A DNA stretch of 64,000 nucleotides, taken from assembly GCF_040438925.1 (NCBI RefSeq), contig NZ_CP159258.1, positions 1,812,001 through 1,876,000 of the forward strand, written 5' to 3'. The position numbers and the translations under genes are program-made. This document shows, piece by piece, positions 57,247 to 64,000 of this stretch; position 1 is the first letter of the stretch, and each line of letters opens with the position of its first letter. Below the pieces are notes generated by a model, which searched no databases, was not told where the DNA came from, and was given only the letters and a program-made list of their open reading frames with translations. This DNA is from Pseudomonas sp. MYb327 (GTDB lineage: Bacteria; Pseudomonadota; Gammaproteobacteria; Pseudomonadales; Pseudomonadaceae).

Positions 57247-58290
57247 TCAGGTTTTTGATAATTGGCGCCGTCGCTGCGGGTTACCTGGCTTATCGACTAA
57301 CTGCTTGCGCCATTCCCGGGGACTTTGCCCATACCAGCGCTGGAATGCACGAGTGAATGCGCTTTGATCGCCGTAGCCGAGCAAGTCGGCCAATTGCGAA
57401 ATTTTGATCGTCGAGTCCTGCAGATAGTGACAAGCCATGGTTTGTCGGGTTTCCGACAGCAATTCCTGAAAGCTGATGCCTTCGAGTTCCAGCTGACGCT
57501 GCAATTTGCGCGTGCTGATCTTCATGAAGGTGGCGATGTACTCGAGGGTCGCGTGGCCGTCCGGCATGAAGTTACGAATGAGCCGCTGGACCAGCGCCGG
57601 CAGCTCCTGGACGGACATCTGAGCCTGGTGATCAAGGTGCTGCCGTATGAGCCTGTGCAGGGCCGGATCGGCCGACTCCAACGGGATATCGAGCAAGCCG
57701 GCATCGAACATGTACCCGTTGTAAGTGGTATTGAAACTGGGGGACATGCCAATGACGCGCCGATACTGCGCAGGTTCGGCGACCGGGGTGTGCCGGATCA
57801 GAAACGACTGGGGTTGCCAGCGCTTGCCGAGCAGTGTGCGCATCAACTGCATGCCAACGCCCAATGCAAGCTCCGAACCCTGGCGATAGCCCGCGATTGA
57901 CGTGTCGGTGATGGTGTAGGTGAGGATCGCGTGCTTGCCTTTTTCGTCGATAGCGACTTGGCCCGCACCCGAATGAATGTGGTAGTACGCGGTCAGTTCC
58001 GACAGCGCTTCACGGACATCCCTGGCGTTGTTCAACAGGTAGAGCAGGGAGCCGAAGACGTTGACCCCCTGGGCCACTCCATACTGCAGGGCGAACAACC
58101 GGTTCCCGGTTTCCAGTTCGCACAGCACCATCAAATCCAGCAGTTTGCTGTAGGAAATCAGGCTGTCGGGAAGTTGTTCCAGGTCCCGCGGCAAGCCGGC
58201 CCGCTGGAGCATTTTTTCAGGGTTCAGGCCCTGTTTCGCGGCGAACTCAGAGAAGTTGGCCAGCGCCGTGGCTCGCACGAAATCGATCAT
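57247..58290 (-). CDS. AraC-family regulator, second copy
   Basis: A 347-residue protein with the same organisation as the regulator at 50378: an N-terminal ligand domain (ATALANFSEFAAKQGLNPEK, YGVAQGVNVFGSLLYLLNNA) and a C-terminal AraC domain with MKISTRKLQRQLELEGISFQ and TIKISQLADLLGYGDQSAFT then RAFQRWYGQSPREWRKQ. The two proteins are clearly related but only moderately similar. It is divergent from the DUF1302 gene across 317 bp that holds one tandem site and a lone GTCAA at 58382. It likely activates the DUF1302-DUF1329-Ycf48-RND operon. The effector is unknown. Confidence 0.93.
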   Translation of the reverse strand: MIDFVRATALANFSEFAAKQGLNPEKMLQRAGLPRDLEQLPDSLISYSKLLDLMVLCELETGNRLFALQYGVAQGVNVFGSLLYLLNNARDVREALSELTAYYHIHSGAGQVAIDEKGKHAILTYTITDTSIAGYRQGSELALGVGMQLMRTLLGKRWQPQSFLIRHTPVAEPAQYRRVIGMSPSFNTTYNGYMFDAGLLDIPLESADPALHRLIRQHLDHQAQMSVQELPALVQRLIRNFMPDGHATLEYIATFMKISTRKLQRQLELEGISFQELLSETRQTMACHYLQDSTIKISQLADLLGYGDQSAFTRAFQRWYGQSPREWRKQLVDKPGNPQRRRQLSKT

Positions 58291-58470
58291 GGGCAGATTT
58301 TTTCTTTGTTGTTATGGGCGCGACAGCTGACGTGTCGGTGCTGCTGCTTTGTCGCGTATTGAAGGTATGAGGGCGTGAAAAGTCAAATTTGCCACCGCCG
58401 CTGAGAATCGTCTTCCCTTCATTTTTTGCCTTGCAGCACGGCGAGACAAACGTTCCGCGTTCTGCGTGAA

Positions 58471-58499
58471 AAGACAAACTTATGTCATGAATTATCAAG
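58471..58499 (+). promoter_or_regulatory. Diverged tandem site before the DUF1302 gene
   Basis: GACAA at 58473 and ATCAA at 58494 are 21 bp apart in the same orientation; the stretch GAATTATCAAG differs from GAATTGTCAAG of the 51446 site at one base. It lies about 110 bp before the DUF1302 start. Another GACAA lies upstream at 58445. Apart from these, 58291-58607 holds no gene. Confidence 0.45.
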
Positions 58500-58607
58500 T
58501 TCTGTTTTTTCTTCTTCGCATAATCGACACAACAATAAGGCTCTGCCGGCGTTCGTGGATTGCTCCACGCAAGGCTGGCAAAAGGGCAATTCCCATAGAG
58601 ATCTGCG

Positions 58608-60446
58608 ATGCCAAACAACAACAATAAGCGTCTTTCCCGTTTGAATCCGTTGGCAGTTGCCATCGCACTGTCCACCGCCAGCAGTGCACAGGCCGTTACT
58701 TTCGAAGTCGGTGACGAGTGGCAAGGGGAGTGGAACACCACGCTGACCGTGGGTTCGCAGTGGCGCGCCGAAGATGCGGATAACAAGCTTTATTCTGGTG
58801 CCAACGGACGTTCCGTGGGCAAGCAGGGCGGTCTTTCCAATCGCAGCGATGCGGGCAACTTGAACTATGACAAGGGCGACCGGTTCTCCAGCATTGGCAA
58901 GTTCGTGACCGATGTGTCGTTGCGCAATGGCGACCTGGGTGGCCTGGTGCGAGTGAAGGGCTGGTATGACCAGGCCCTGGCCGATGAAGACGTCAACCTT
59001 GGCAGCATTTCCAACGGCTACAAAAAGGACGCGCCACTGTCTGACCGCGGCTACGAAGACTTGCAGAAGTACAAGGGCGTGTACCTGCTCGATGCCTATG
59101 TCTACGACACGTTCTATATCGATCAGTCACCCTTGCAGGTGCGCCTGGGTCGCCAAGTCGTGAACTGGGGCGAGAGCTTGTACATCCAGGGCCTGAACCA
59201 GATTAACCCCCTTGATGTTCCGGCCCTGCGACGTCCCGGCACCGAGCTCAAGGAAGCGCTGATTCCGGTCTGGATGGGCTATTTCAACCTCGGTCTGCCG
59301 GCGGGCATTTCCATGGAAGGCTTCTACCAGCTCAAGTATGAGAACACGGCCGTGGAAGGCTGTGGCCATTACTGGTCGGTGGCCGAAACGGTGATCGCAC
59401 GCGATCCTGGCAGCTGCGATGTCGGCGTCACCCTGGGCGATCCGAACGCGCTGTCTTCGGCAGAAGCGATCAACGCCGGTGCCTACCTGCCACTGAACAA
59501 GGGCAAGGAACCCAAGGACGGTGGCCAATGGGGTCTGGCGTTCCGCATTCCCGTCGATGCACTGGATGGCGAGCTGGGTGTTTATTACATGAACTACCAC
59601 TCGCGCACGCCATACCTGGCGATCCGCAACGACGCGTCGCGCGTACCGGATGAATTCTCCGGAGCACCGGCCGGTGGCGCATTCGGCGGCACGGGCCCGA
59701 GTTGGGAATACCCCGAAGATATCCGCCTGTACGGCGTGAGCTTTACCACAACCGTCAAGGGCTGGTCGCTGGCCGGTGAATTGAGTCACTCGCCGAACCA
59801 ACCGGTGCAACTCAACGGTGCCGATCTGCTCAATGGCGCATTGGGTGGCGTCGGTCCGCTGGCCGAGCTGCAACAAGCGGTGCTCGGACAGCGCGCGGCA
59901 CTGACAGAGGGCTGGAATCGCTTCGAGAAAACCCAGCTGCAATTCAACGCGGTGAACCTGTTTCCCAATGTGCTGGGTGCGGACAACCTGACGGTCGTTG
60001 GCGAAGTGGGCTTCCAATGGAACAACGTGCCGGACTTCAAGGACAACGAACGTTATGGCCGCGCCTTCATATTTGACATGGGCGCCGCGCCAAGCACTGG
60101 CGCCTTGGGTGCACTGGGCAACGCCCAACCCGATGGTGCGAAGAATGATGGTTATGTCACCGACTTCTCCTGGGGTTATCGCCTGCGCGGGCAGCTGGAC
60201 TACTCCAACTTCCTGGGCACTTCGGTGACCGCTTCGCCGTTCGCCTACCTCGGTCAGGATGTGGAAGGTGTCTCCATGGACGGGCAATTCAACGAAGGCC
60301 GCCTGACCGAAAGCGTCGGTGTGAGCTTCGACTACAACAAGCAACACAAAGTCGAAATGAGCTACGTCACCTTCGACAACAGTGCCGAATACGACCCGAT
60401 GCGCGACCACGACTTCTTCGCGGCCAGTTACAGCTACAGCTTCTAA
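58608..60446 (+). CDS. DUF1302 outer-membrane beta-barrel protein
   Basis: A 612-residue protein with a signal peptide ending in SSAQA, then alternating amphipathic strands and a C-terminal Phe (FFAASYSYSF) that marks a Bam-assembled barrel. DUF1302 motifs include VRLGRQVVNWGESLYIQGLN, INPLDVPALRRPGTELKEAL and GYRLRGQLDYSN. Such proteins are thought to be outer-membrane channels for hydrophobic or bulky compounds and are nearly always encoded with DUF1329. It is the first gene of the operon, 22 bp from DUF1329. Four Cys-poor loops and a long insert (about 240-300) containing CGHYW and GSCDVG could form a disulfide in an external loop. Confidence 0.9.
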   Translation: MPNNNNKRLSRLNPLAVAIALSTASSAQAVTFEVGDEWQGEWNTTLTVGSQWRAEDADNKLYSGANGRSVGKQGGLSNRSDAGNLNYDKGDRFSSIGKFVTDVSLRNGDLGGLVRVKGWYDQALADEDVNLGSISNGYKKDAPLSDRGYEDLQKYKGVYLLDAYVYDTFYIDQSPLQVRLGRQVVNWGESLYIQGLNQINPLDVPALRRPGTELKEALIPVWMGYFNLGLPAGISMEGFYQLKYENTAVEGCGHYWSVAETVIARDPGSCDVGVTLGDPNALSSAEAINAGAYLPLNKGKEPKDGGQWGLAFRIPVDALDGELGVYYMNYHSRTPYLAIRNDASRVPDEFSGAPAGGAFGGTGPSWEYPEDIRLYGVSFTTTVKGWSLAGELSHSPNQPVQLNGADLLNGALGGVGPLAELQQAVLGQRAALTEGWNRFEKTQLQFNAVNLFPNVLGADNLTVVGEVGFQWNNVPDFKDNERYGRAFIFDMGAAPSTGALGALGNAQPDGAKNDGYVTDFSWGYRLRGQLDYSNFLGTSVTASPFAYLGQDVEGVSMDGQFNEGRLTESVGVSFDYNKQHKVEMSYVTFDNSAEYDPMRDHDFFAASYSYSF

Positions 60447-60468
60447 CAAGAATAAAAGGTAATCAAAA

Positions 60469-61824
60469 ATGAAAATATCGACCCGGGGCGTGCTTCTGTC
60501 CGCCCTTGCCAGTGCAATCATGTTCAGTTTGAGCGGCCCGGTCACGGCCAAAATCACTGCCGATGAAGCCGCACGATTGGGTGCTGATCTCACCCCATTG
60601 GGTGGCGAGATGAAGGGCAACACCGACGGCAGCATTCCGGCGTACACCGGTGGTCTGGCGCAGCCGCCAGCCGGCTGGGCGGCGGACAAGGGCTACACCG
60701 ATCCGTTCGCTTCGGAAAAACCGCTGTTCACCATCACCGCGCAGAACCTTGGGCAGTACAAAGACAAGGTAACGCCGGGCATGCAGGCGCTATTCGCCAA
60801 GCACCCCAACTATCAAATGCCGGTTTACCCGACCCATCGCACCGCCACCGTTCCGGCCGATATCGCGGCCAGGGTCAAGGCCGATGCGGTGACTGCCGAG
60901 CTCAGTGGCTTCGGGCTGGTCAATCTCAACGGCACGACCACGCCATTCCCGATTCCCAAGAACGGTTTGGAAGCGATTTGGAACCACACCGTGCGCTATC
61001 TTGGCGGTGGTTTGGAACGTACCTACAGCTCGTTCCCGGTGCGCCCCAGCGGCGATTTCTATGACGTGAGGATCCTTGAAAATCGCGTCTTCGACAGCAA
61101 CATGGACCAGCAGTCACCTAATCGTCTGCTCAACTACACCGCGCGCTTCCTGTCGCCTGCAACCTTGGCCGGCACGATCCAGCTGGTGCAGGAACCGATC
61201 GATCAGGTCAAGGAAGTGCGTTCGGCCTGGATCTATAACGTGGGCCAGCGTCGCGTTCGCCGCGCACCGGACCTGGCGTATGACAACGTCAACGATGGCA
61301 CCGAAGGCTTGCGCGTCACCGACGACTTCGACGCCTTCAACGGTGCACCGGATCGCTTTGACTGGAAGCTGGTCGGCAAGAAAGAAATGTATGTGCCTTA
61401 CAACGACTACAAACTGGGCAACAAGCAGATCTCGTACAAAGACATCCTGACCCCGGGGACTCCCAATACCGATCTGATGCGTTATGAGCTGCACCGCGTC
61501 TGGGTCGTGGAGGCAACCTTGCGACCGGATGCCAAGCACGTCTACGGCAAGCGTTCGTTCTACCTGGACGAGGATTCCTGGTCCGTTCTGGCCACCGATG
61601 CTTATGACACTCGTGGCTCGCTCTGGCGTGTCGGCGTGCATCCTCTGATCCAGTATTACGATGCCCAGGTGCCCTGGTATGCCGCCAATATCTGGCATGA
61701 CCTGAGCAACGGCAGCTACTACATGTCCGGCCTTTCGAACCAGGAAAAATCCCCCTGGAAGTTCGGCACCAAAGGTCGCTTCGTTGACTTCCAGGCCGAT
61801 GCGCTGCGCCGCCTGGGGCGTTGA
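60469..61824 (+). CDS. DUF1329 periplasmic LolA-like protein
   Basis: A 451-residue protein with a signal peptide (VLLSALASAIMFSLSGPVTA). DUF1329 proteins share the LolA/LolB lipoprotein-carrier fold, and the family hallmarks are seen in LGGEMKGNTDGSIPAYTGGL, YDNVNDGTEGLRVTDDFDAF and RSFYLDEDSWSVLATDAYD. They are presumed to shuttle a hydrophobic molecule across the periplasm together with DUF1302. AAAGG precedes the ATG. The following Ycf48-like gene starts 71 bp after the stop. Function by family association only. Confidence 0.9.
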   Translation: MKISTRGVLLSALASAIMFSLSGPVTAKITADEAARLGADLTPLGGEMKGNTDGSIPAYTGGLAQPPAGWAADKGYTDPFASEKPLFTITAQNLGQYKDKVTPGMQALFAKHPNYQMPVYPTHRTATVPADIAARVKADAVTAELSGFGLVNLNGTTTPFPIPKNGLEAIWNHTVRYLGGGLERTYSSFPVRPSGDFYDVRILENRVFDSNMDQQSPNRLLNYTARFLSPATLAGTIQLVQEPIDQVKEVRSAWIYNVGQRRVRRAPDLAYDNVNDGTEGLRVTDDFDAFNGAPDRFDWKLVGKKEMYVPYNDYKLGNKQISYKDILTPGTPNTDLMRYELHRVWVVEATLRPDAKHVYGKRSFYLDEDSWSVLATDAYDTRGSLWRVGVHPLIQYYDAQVPWYAANIWHDLSNGSYYMSGLSNQEKSPWKFGTKGRFVDFQADALRRLGR

Positions 61825-61895
61825 CTCCTGAGCCCGCGCGGTGCCGAGCTGCCGCGCGGGTCATTTCGATTTTCCCTACAGTGGATACTTTCCTT

Positions 61896-62864
61896 ATGTT
61901 GTCTCATCGCCTGCCTTCACTGGCGCTAGCACTGTGGGCGATCGCCGCGTTACCGGCGGCCTTTGCCCAGTCTCCCGTCCTCGACTATCCCGTCGCTGCC
62001 GACAAGGTGTTCCTGCTTGACCTGGAAAAGGTTGGCGAACGCCTCGTGGCCGTGGGCGAGCGGGGCGTGGTGGTGTACTCCGACGATCAGGGCCAGCAAT
62101 GGCACAGCCTGCGCACACCCGTTACGCGCACGCTGACCGCACTGGCCTTTGCCAATGCGCGAGACGGCGCAGCGGTGGGGCATGGCGGCGCACTCCTGCA
62201 CTCGGATGACGGCGGGTTGAGTTGGCAGGCGGTGGAAGCCGATACCGGTGGCGAGTCTTTGCTGGGAGTGGCTTCGATCGGTGAGCAGAAGATGCTGGCG
62301 TGGGGCGCTTTCGGCCTGTTCCTGGAGTCCAGCGACGGCGGCGCGAGCTGGCAACGGCGGATGATTCTGGGTGACGATTTCGATCGACACATTGCCCAAA
62401 TCCTCAAGGTCGAAGGGCAACTTTTTCTCGTGGGTGAGAGCGGCACCCTGGCTCATTCGCTGGATCAAGGGCAAACCTGGGAAACTCTGGACAGCCCCTA
62501 CGAGGGCAGTTTTTTCGGTGCCCTGCAAACCCGTTCCGGCGCGTTGCTGGCGTACGGCATGCGCGGCAATGTCTGGCGCTCGACGGACAAGGGGCAGAGT
62601 TGGAGCAAGGTTGAGACTGGCACCACCCTGGGCATCAATGGCGGGCTGCAACTTGATTCCGGCCGCATTCTGGCGTTGGGTAACGGCGGGCTTGTGCTCA
62701 CCAGCGACGACGACGGGGTGAGCTTCCAGACCTTGAACGGTTCGAGCAAAGCGAGCCTTGCTCAAGGCGTACAACTGACAAATGGCCAGACGCTGGCCGT
62801 GGGGGATCAGGGCATCAAGTCATTGACCACTCTCGTATTGCTGCAAGAGAGCGTGAAGTTATGA
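61896..62864 (+). CDS. Ycf48-like BNR/beta-propeller secreted protein
   Basis: The ATG at 61896 gives a 322-residue protein with a signal peptide (PSLALALWAIAALPAAFAQS); an in-frame extension upstream lacks one. Repeated 'SxDxGxxW' Asp-box motifs appear six or seven times (YSDDQGQQWHSL, HSDDGGLSWQAV, SSDGGASWQRR, SLDQGQTWETL, STDKGQSWSKV, TSDDDGVSFQTL), typical of Ycf48/BNR propellers that chaperone or scaffold membrane protein complexes. It sits between DUF1329 and the RND gene and overlaps the latter by 4 bp, so it probably assembles with the RND protein. Confidence 0.9.
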   Translation: MLSHRLPSLALALWAIAALPAAFAQSPVLDYPVAADKVFLLDLEKVGERLVAVGERGVVVYSDDQGQQWHSLRTPVTRTLTALAFANARDGAAVGHGGALLHSDDGGLSWQAVEADTGGESLLGVASIGEQKMLAWGAFGLFLESSDGGASWQRRMILGDDFDRHIAQILKVEGQLFLVGESGTLAHSLDQGQTWETLDSPYEGSFFGALQTRSGALLAYGMRGNVWRSTDKGQSWSKVETGTTLGINGGLQLDSGRILALGNGGLVLTSDDDGVSFQTLNGSSKASLAQGVQLTNGQTLAVGDQGIKSLTTLVLLQESVKL

Positions 62865-64000
62865 GCCGGTATGAAATCCTCAACGATGTCGAACACCTCA
62901 ATCGCAAGGACTTTTCCCGTGGGCTGGTGGGCAAGGTTTCCTATTGGATTTTCCATCAGCGCAAGCCGCTGCTGGCACTCTTTATCCTGTTGACCCTGGG
63001 GCTGGGCTATAGCGCGTCGCACCTCAAAGTCGAGGCCGGCTTCCTCAAGATGATTCCACTGCACCATGAGTACATGGGCACCTTCCTCAAGTACCAGAAA
63101 GATTTCGGTGGGGCGAACAAGATCCTGATCGCGGTGAAGAACAGCAAGGGCGAGGTCTTTGCGCCGGAGTCCATGAACGTGTTGCGCAAGGTCTCCGACG
63201 AGGTGTTCTTCCTCAACGGCGTGGAGCGTAGCTCGGTCACTTCGTTGTTCACCTCGAACGTGCGCTACACCGAAGTGGTGGAGGAGGGCTTCACCGGGGG
63301 GAATCTGGTGGCATCCGATTATGCCGGGCGCCCCGAACAACTGGCGCAGGTGCGTGAGCGCACGCTCAAGTCCGACTGGATCGGGCGCATCGTTTCCAAC
63401 GACTTGTCGTCGGCCATGGTGGTTGCCACCTTGCAGGAAACCGACCCGGCGACGGGCGAACGACTGGACTTGCAGCAAGTCGCGGCGCAACTGGAGAAAA
63501 TCCGCCAGGACAACCAGACCGGCGACATCAGTATTCACGTCATTGGCTTTGCCAAATCCATCGGTGACATCGCCGAAGGTGCTTCGGGCGTATTGTTGTT
63601 TTTCGTGGCGGCCTTCGTGATCACCGCCGTGCTGCTGTTCTGGTACTGCGGATCGCTGATGCTGACTGGCTGGGCATTGATCTGCGCGGTCATTCCGGTG
63701 GTTTGGCTGCTCGGCATCCTGCCACTGGTGGGCCTGGGCCTGGACCCGATGTCGATTCTGGTACCGTTCCTGATCTTCTCCATCGGTGTATCCCACGCAG
63801 TGCAGATGACCAATGCCTGGAAGCTGGAAACCTTGGCCGGCGCGGATGGCGTAACGGCTTCGCGTAACTGCTTCCAGAAACTGTTCATCCCCGGAGCCGT
63901 GGCTTTGCTCGCCAACGCCCTGGGTTTCGTAGTGATTGCCCTGGTCGACATCGAGATGGTGCGGGAGCTGGCCATCACCGCCACCCTTGGCGTCTCGGTG
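62861..64000 (+). CDS. RND superfamily (MMPL-type) transporter, 3' end beyond the window
   Basis: ATG at 62861 overlaps the Ycf48-like stop (ATGA); the frame is open to the window end, giving 380 residues without a stop. One N-terminal helix (PLLALFILLTLGLGYSASHL) leads to a periplasmic domain of about 190 residues, then a cluster of helices (GVLLFFVAAFVITAVLLFWY, ALICAVIPVVWLLGILPLVG, ILVPFLIFSIGVSHAVQMTN). This is the first half of an MMPL/HpnN-like RND protein rather than an AcrB-type efflux pump. Such proteins, with DUF1302, DUF1329 and Ycf48 partners, are thought to move hydrophobic molecules between membranes. Direction and cargo unknown. Confidence 0.93.
   Translation, partial: MSRYEILNDVEHLNRKDFSRGLVGKVSYWIFHQRKPLLALFILLTLGLGYSASHLKVEAGFLKMIPLHHEYMGTFLKYQKDFGGANKILIAVKNSKGEVFAPESMNVLRKVSDEVFFLNGVERSSVTSLFTSNVRYTEVVEEGFTGGNLVASDYAGRPEQLAQVRERTLKSDWIGRIVSNDLSSAMVVATLQETDPATGERLDLQQVAAQLEKIRQDNQTGDISIHVIGFAKSIGDIAEGASGVLLFFVAAFVITAVLLFWYCGSLMLTGWALICAVIPVVWLLGILPLVGLGLDPMSILVPFLIFSIGVSHAVQMTNAWKLETLAGADGVTASRNCFQKLFIPGAVALLANALGFVVIALVDIEMVRELAITATLGVSV

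Noticed and set aside
59127..60689. Long minus-strand open frame of 520 codons
   Set aside because: It lies antisense to DUF1302 and DUF1329, which have signal peptides and family motifs. High GC at third positions keeps the opposite strand free of stops.

Overview
The window is about 60% GC with Pseudomonas-type gene starts and repeats: strong AGGAG ribosome sites, ATGA stop/start overlaps, and REP/REPIN elements of the 'TGTAGGAGC..GCTTGCTGGCGAT' kind. Its gene content (pvdQ next to a PA2384-like regulator, an fpvR-like gene, a GlgE/TreS/TreYZ cluster, dpkA, TccC-type RHS and dermonecrotic-type toxins) points to a fluorescent pseudomonad, most likely of the P. fluorescens group. I see no tRNA, rRNA or CRISPR array.

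Layout. 0-5.2 kb: the 3' end of a zinc peptidase-like gene, a MocR regulator, ccoG, a DUF3203 gene, an MgtC-family gene and a 55-residue proline-rich gene. 5.3-30.3 kb: a trehalose/alpha-glucan locus in two facing operons. The plus-strand operon is glgE, treS-maltokinase fusion, glgB; the minus-strand operon is glgA, treZ, malQ, treY, DUF2934, glgX, then PIG-L and EEP-fold genes. Between the two facing operons lie an autotransporter barrel gene and a TccC-like RHS gene whose C-terminus looks like an ADP-ribosyltransferase. Inferred flow: GlgA and MalQ provide linear glucan, GlgX debranches, TreY/TreZ cut out trehalose, TreS isomerises it to maltose, the fused kinase makes maltose 1-phosphate, GlgE polymerises that and GlgB branches the polymer.

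30.8-46.3 kb: a minus-strand set (DUF411, YqaA-type membrane protein, alpha/beta hydrolase, hydroxyacid dehydrogenase), an unrecognised protein, a small membrane protein, a pyoverdine-related block (Fur-like regulator, pvdQ acylase, fpvR-like anti-sigma factor without its sigma factor), a 1607-residue toxin-like protein with four internal repeats and a HEFAH motif, dpkA, and small conserved genes.

46.3-48.6 kb is a scar: a LysR gene without its DNA-binding domain, a small secreted protein, a possible group II intron domain V remnant and an IS66 fragment. From 48.9 kb to the window end lies a catabolic/envelope island: aldehyde dehydrogenase, AraC regulator, class II aldolase, GMC oxidoreductase, MaoC hydratase, Crp/Fnr regulator, acyl-CoA synthetase, a second AraC regulator, then DUF1302-DUF1329-Ycf48-like-RND. 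Near-identical tandem sites (GTCAA repeated every 22 bp) precede the aldehyde dehydrogenase and sit between the first AraC gene and the aldolase operon, with a weaker copy before DUF1302. This suggests one regulon. The substrate cannot be named from sequence; an alcohol/aldehyde activated to a CoA ester is inferred.
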